Assembly (NCBI RefSeq): GCF_025998815.1
Contig: NZ_AP026678.1
Coordinates: 1,612,001 to 1,676,000 of the forward strand
Origin: Ignavibacterium sp.
GTDB lineage: Bacteria > Bacteroidota > Ignavibacteria > Ignavibacteriales > Ignavibacteriaceae
Reading direction: 5' to 3'
DNA length: 64,000 bases
Under the pieces are notes generated by a model. That model was not told where the DNA came from. It worked only from the letters and a program-made list of their open reading frames with translations, and did no database searches. Both the position numbers and the translations under genes were made by a program. The stretch's first letter is position 1. Every line of letters starts with the position of its first letter. Shown here in pieces: positions 62,133-64,000 of this stretch.

Positions 62133-62585
62133 CTACACCTTCCTGTCGAGTAATTTTTGATTTTTAACTCCGTAAAGATTTGTAACAAGTCCTTTAATAA
62201 ATTTTCTTGAATGATCGATTAAATATTTATTCTGAAAGTTCAGATTTTCTATTTCATCAACTACTTCAACTAACGAGTTTCTGATGTTTAGATACTCTTC
62301 CTGAAGTGTAATATCTGCTTCGGGTTCTGCTTCAAATAATTTCTGAACCAAAAGATTTTTTTCAGGAAGAATATCACTTTGAAGTAAATCCTTTAAAATG
62401 TCAATCCGGGCTTTCTCCAAATTTCTAATCTCAGCTAAAATTCTTTCCTGAAGCTCAATAGCTTTTTCGAAATTTTCGTAATCAGATTCTACCATAGCAG
62501 TCTGCATCTTCTGAAGAACTTCATACATCTCCTGAAGTTTATTCAACTGATTACGCATTATTTCGAGCAGCTTAAAAATTTTCAT
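62133..62585 (-). CDS. flgN: FlgN-like export chaperone
   Basis: A 150-residue, almost entirely helical, acidic protein (MKIFKLLEIMRNQLNKLQEM, VESDYENFEKAIELQERILA, FIKGLVTNLYGVKNQKLLD). The size, helical content and position directly before flgK fit FlgN, the chaperone for FlgK and FlgL. Sequence identity in this family is low, so the call rests on pattern and context. It overlaps the flgJ-like stop by 1 nt. Confidence 0.8.
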   Translation of the reverse strand: MKIFKLLEIMRNQLNKLQEMYEVLQKMQTAMVESDYENFEKAIELQERILAEIRNLEKARIDILKDLLQSDILPEKNLLVQKLFEAEPEADITLQEEYLNIRNSLVEVVDEIENLNFQNKYLIDHSRKFIKGLVTNLYGVKNQKLLDRKV

Positions 62586-63397
62586 TACATTGCCTCAAGA
62601 TGATTTAAATAGCCCATCACGCGTTTTACATAAGTTTGTGTCTCTGTAAAAGGCGGAATATCGTTATACTTATCTACATTTCCGGGACCTGCATTATATC
62701 CTGCTAAAGCAAGCTTAAGATCCCCATCATATTTTCGAAGAAGTTCTGCCAAATATTTAGTGCCGCCAAAAATATTTTCTTTCGGATTCCAAACATTTCT
62801 CACACCCAAATAATCTGCTGTTGCATCAATCAACTGCATTAAACCTTTTGCATTAGCCGATGAAAGAGCATTTTCTTTTCCGGCTGATTCTGCAAGTATT
62901 ACAGCTTTAATAAGATTTTTATCAACTCCGTGAGTTTGAGCAGCTTCTTCTATAATCGATTCATATTTTGAAATCCTGTCCAATGCCTGCTCGGTTGGTT
63001 TAACAGCAGGTACTTCAGGTTTTTGATATTCAATCTTGGGAGCATTTTTTACAGTCAATGGATTTGTTTCTACTTCCGAATTTATGTTTGAAATACTTTC
63101 GCCTGTAATTCTCTTGTAAATCATATCAGCAACACCAAGTCCTTTTCCTTTTGCGATATGATTTGCAATTTCATATTGGAATATGGATTCAAAAAAATCT
63201 CCACCGAAACTTTCCTCTCCGAATAATCCACCAGTGGTTTGCGACATACTTTTTAACATCATCGAAGTAAGCAAGCTTTCGAACTGCTTTGATGCATCAG
63301 CTAATTTTTTCTTATCAATGTTTTTCTGATAAGTCTGCTGCTGCACCTGAGAAATGTGCTTATTCGGATTTGTTATTTTCAAGCTGATATCGCTCAT
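62585..63397 (-). CDS. FlgJ-like rod protein with lytic transglycosylase domain
   Basis: A 270-residue protein. Residues about 30-110 are the FlgJ rod-cap domain (ASKQFESLLTSMMLKSMSQT, YEIANHIAKGKGLGVADMIY), which is joined by a linker to a C-terminal SLT-type lytic transglycosylase (about 145-265): KAVILAESAGKENALSSANA with the catalytic Glu, GLMQLI, LALAGYNAGPGNVDKY. It would cap the growing rod and open the peptidoglycan. Enterobacterial FlgJ carries a glucosaminidase (GH73) instead of SLT, so this is an alternative fusion. It precedes flgN and follows flgI by 11 nt. Confidence 0.88.
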   Translation of the reverse strand: MSDISLKITNPNKHISQVQQQTYQKNIDKKKLADASKQFESLLTSMMLKSMSQTTGGLFGEESFGGDFFESIFQYEIANHIAKGKGLGVADMIYKRITGESISNINSEVETNPLTVKNAPKIEYQKPEVPAVKPTEQALDRISKYESIIEEAAQTHGVDKNLIKAVILAESAGKENALSSANAKGLMQLIDATADYLGVRNVWNPKENIFGGTKYLAELLRKYDGDLKLALAGYNAGPGNVDKYNDIPPFTETQTYVKRVMGYLNHLEAM

Positions 63398-63408
63398 AAA
63401 AATTTTCT

Positions 63409-64000
63409 TTACATTATTACAAGTTCTGCTACAAGAGCACCTGCTTCTTTAAGTGCCTGAAATATTGCAATTATATCTTTCGGAGAAACTTTTAGTGAAT
63501 TCAATGCTGCAGCAACTTCCTGAACATTGCTTGCACCTTGAATTGCAATTGTGTTTGTTGAATCCTGCTGAACATAAGGAATTGCATTGTTAACAACTGC
63601 AGTAGTTCCGCTTGAAAAAGCTCCCGGCTGAGAAACAAAAGGATAATTTCTGATTGTTATGTTTAAACTTCCGTGAGTAATGCTTACAGGTTTAATCTGA
63701 ACATTATTTCCGGCTACAACTGTTCCGGTTCTTTCATTAAGAATAACTTTTGCAACATAATCTGTTTGAACAGGAAGTGATTCAAGCTCTGCAAGAAAAC
63801 TTATTACATCACTTTGTTTATCAGCTGGAACTTTTACACGAACTTCAGCTGCATCAATTGAAATTGCTGTATTCTGCCCGAACTTATCATTAATAGCTAA
63901 TGCAACATTATTTGATGTAGTTAAGTCAGGCATTTTAAGAAAAATACTAAGCTCATTATTAGTAACAGTATTTTGGGGTAAATTTTCTTTCAGAACTCCA
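63409..64000 (-). CDS. flgI: Flagellar P-ring protein FlgI (5' end outside window)
   Basis: The C-terminal part of FlgI. The frame from Met at 63933 continues upstream without a stop to the window edge (GVLKENLPQNTVTNNELSIF then LKMPDLTTSNNVALAIND), so the start is beyond 64000 and the Met is internal. LNERTGTVVAGNNVQIKPVS, VSPKDIIAIFQALKEAGALV and the final AELVIM are signature FlgI segments. About 197 residues of a usual 350-370 are visible. FlgI forms the periplasmic ring around the rod. It is the first visible gene of the leftward motility operon. Confidence 0.93.
   Translation of the reverse strand, partial: GVLKENLPQNTVTNNELSIFLKMPDLTTSNNVALAINDKFGQNTAISIDAAEVRVKVPADKQSDVISFLAELESLPVQTDYVAKVILNERTGTVVAGNNVQIKPVSITHGSLNITIRNYPFVSQPGAFSSGTTAVVNNAIPYVQQDSTNTIAIQGASNVQEVAAALNSLKVSPKDIIAIFQALKEAGALVAELVIM

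Noticed and set aside
63409-63933. Complete short gene starting at Met 63933
   Set aside because: The frame stays open to the window edge with FlgI-like sequence, so the Met is internal.
1-64000. tRNA, rRNA, riboswitch or replication origin
   Set aside because: Reading both strands I saw no cloverleaf with a T-loop motif, no rRNA segment, and no DnaA-box cluster; a covariance-model search could still find small RNAs.

Overview
The window is AT-rich and looks like a chromosome segment of an Ignavibacteria-type bacterium (Ignavibacteriota, Bacteroidota/Chlorobiota group). The evidence is the type IX secretion C-terminal domain of the 961-residue protein at 3352-6237 (motif LEQNYPNPFNPTT, ending in ...YRLQ...KMVLLR), the frequent TTG starts, flagellar genes with FliW/CsrA, and dense intergenic palindromic repeats. 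The assignment is inferred from protein style; no rRNA or tRNA is present to confirm it.

Layout. (1) 1-22.8 kb is an accessory, surface-oriented region. It holds a deacetylase/PHP/ATP-grasp cluster, a secreted beta-helix protein, an ImmA-type protease pair, a sigma-like gene, a FemAB-like GNAT, a DNRLRE lipoprotein, an SGNH membrane protein, a GT2 and a HAD phosphatase. These genes are isolated from one another by long intergenic stretches. Those stretches are filled with a modular repeat family: short palindromes at 52-55 bp spacing, in both orientations, joined to two alternative ~95 bp modules and a ~60 bp stem module. One copy of the stem element sits in frame inside the type IX sorting domain. 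(2) 22.8-45 kb carries a second ATP-grasp (frameshifted), a GT39-type membrane glycosyltransferase, and a compact hybrid NRPS-PKS locus. The locus has a 2664-residue A-PCP-KS-AT-ACP-aminotransferase-C enzyme followed by A-PCP-TE, a JmjC/cupin oxygenase, a duplicated Cys-rich protein of unknown function, and a divergent arm with an Sfp-type PPTase, hexapeptide acyltransferase, stand-alone ACP, asparagine-synthase-like amidotransferase (two frameshifts), NadE-like synthetase and a stand-alone AMP ligase. By collinearity it should make a small beta-amino-acid-containing pseudopeptide. (3) 45-54.7 kb is a two-component signalling block: NarX/NarL-like pair, hybrid kinase, PAS kinase, REC proteins. 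(4) 54.7-64 kb is one long leftward motility operon: flgI (cut by the window edge), flgJ-like, flgN, flgK, flgL, motA2, motB2, fliW, csrA, REC-Hpt, motA1, motB1, REC, REC-DHp.

How the parts fit: FliW-CsrA and the REC/Hpt proteins probably regulate the flagellar genes they are embedded in; the PPTase would activate the carrier domains of the assembly line and the free ACP. Three single-base frameshifts (one in the ATP-grasp, two in the asparagine synthase) lie in otherwise well-preserved genes, so they may be assembly errors rather than real decay.
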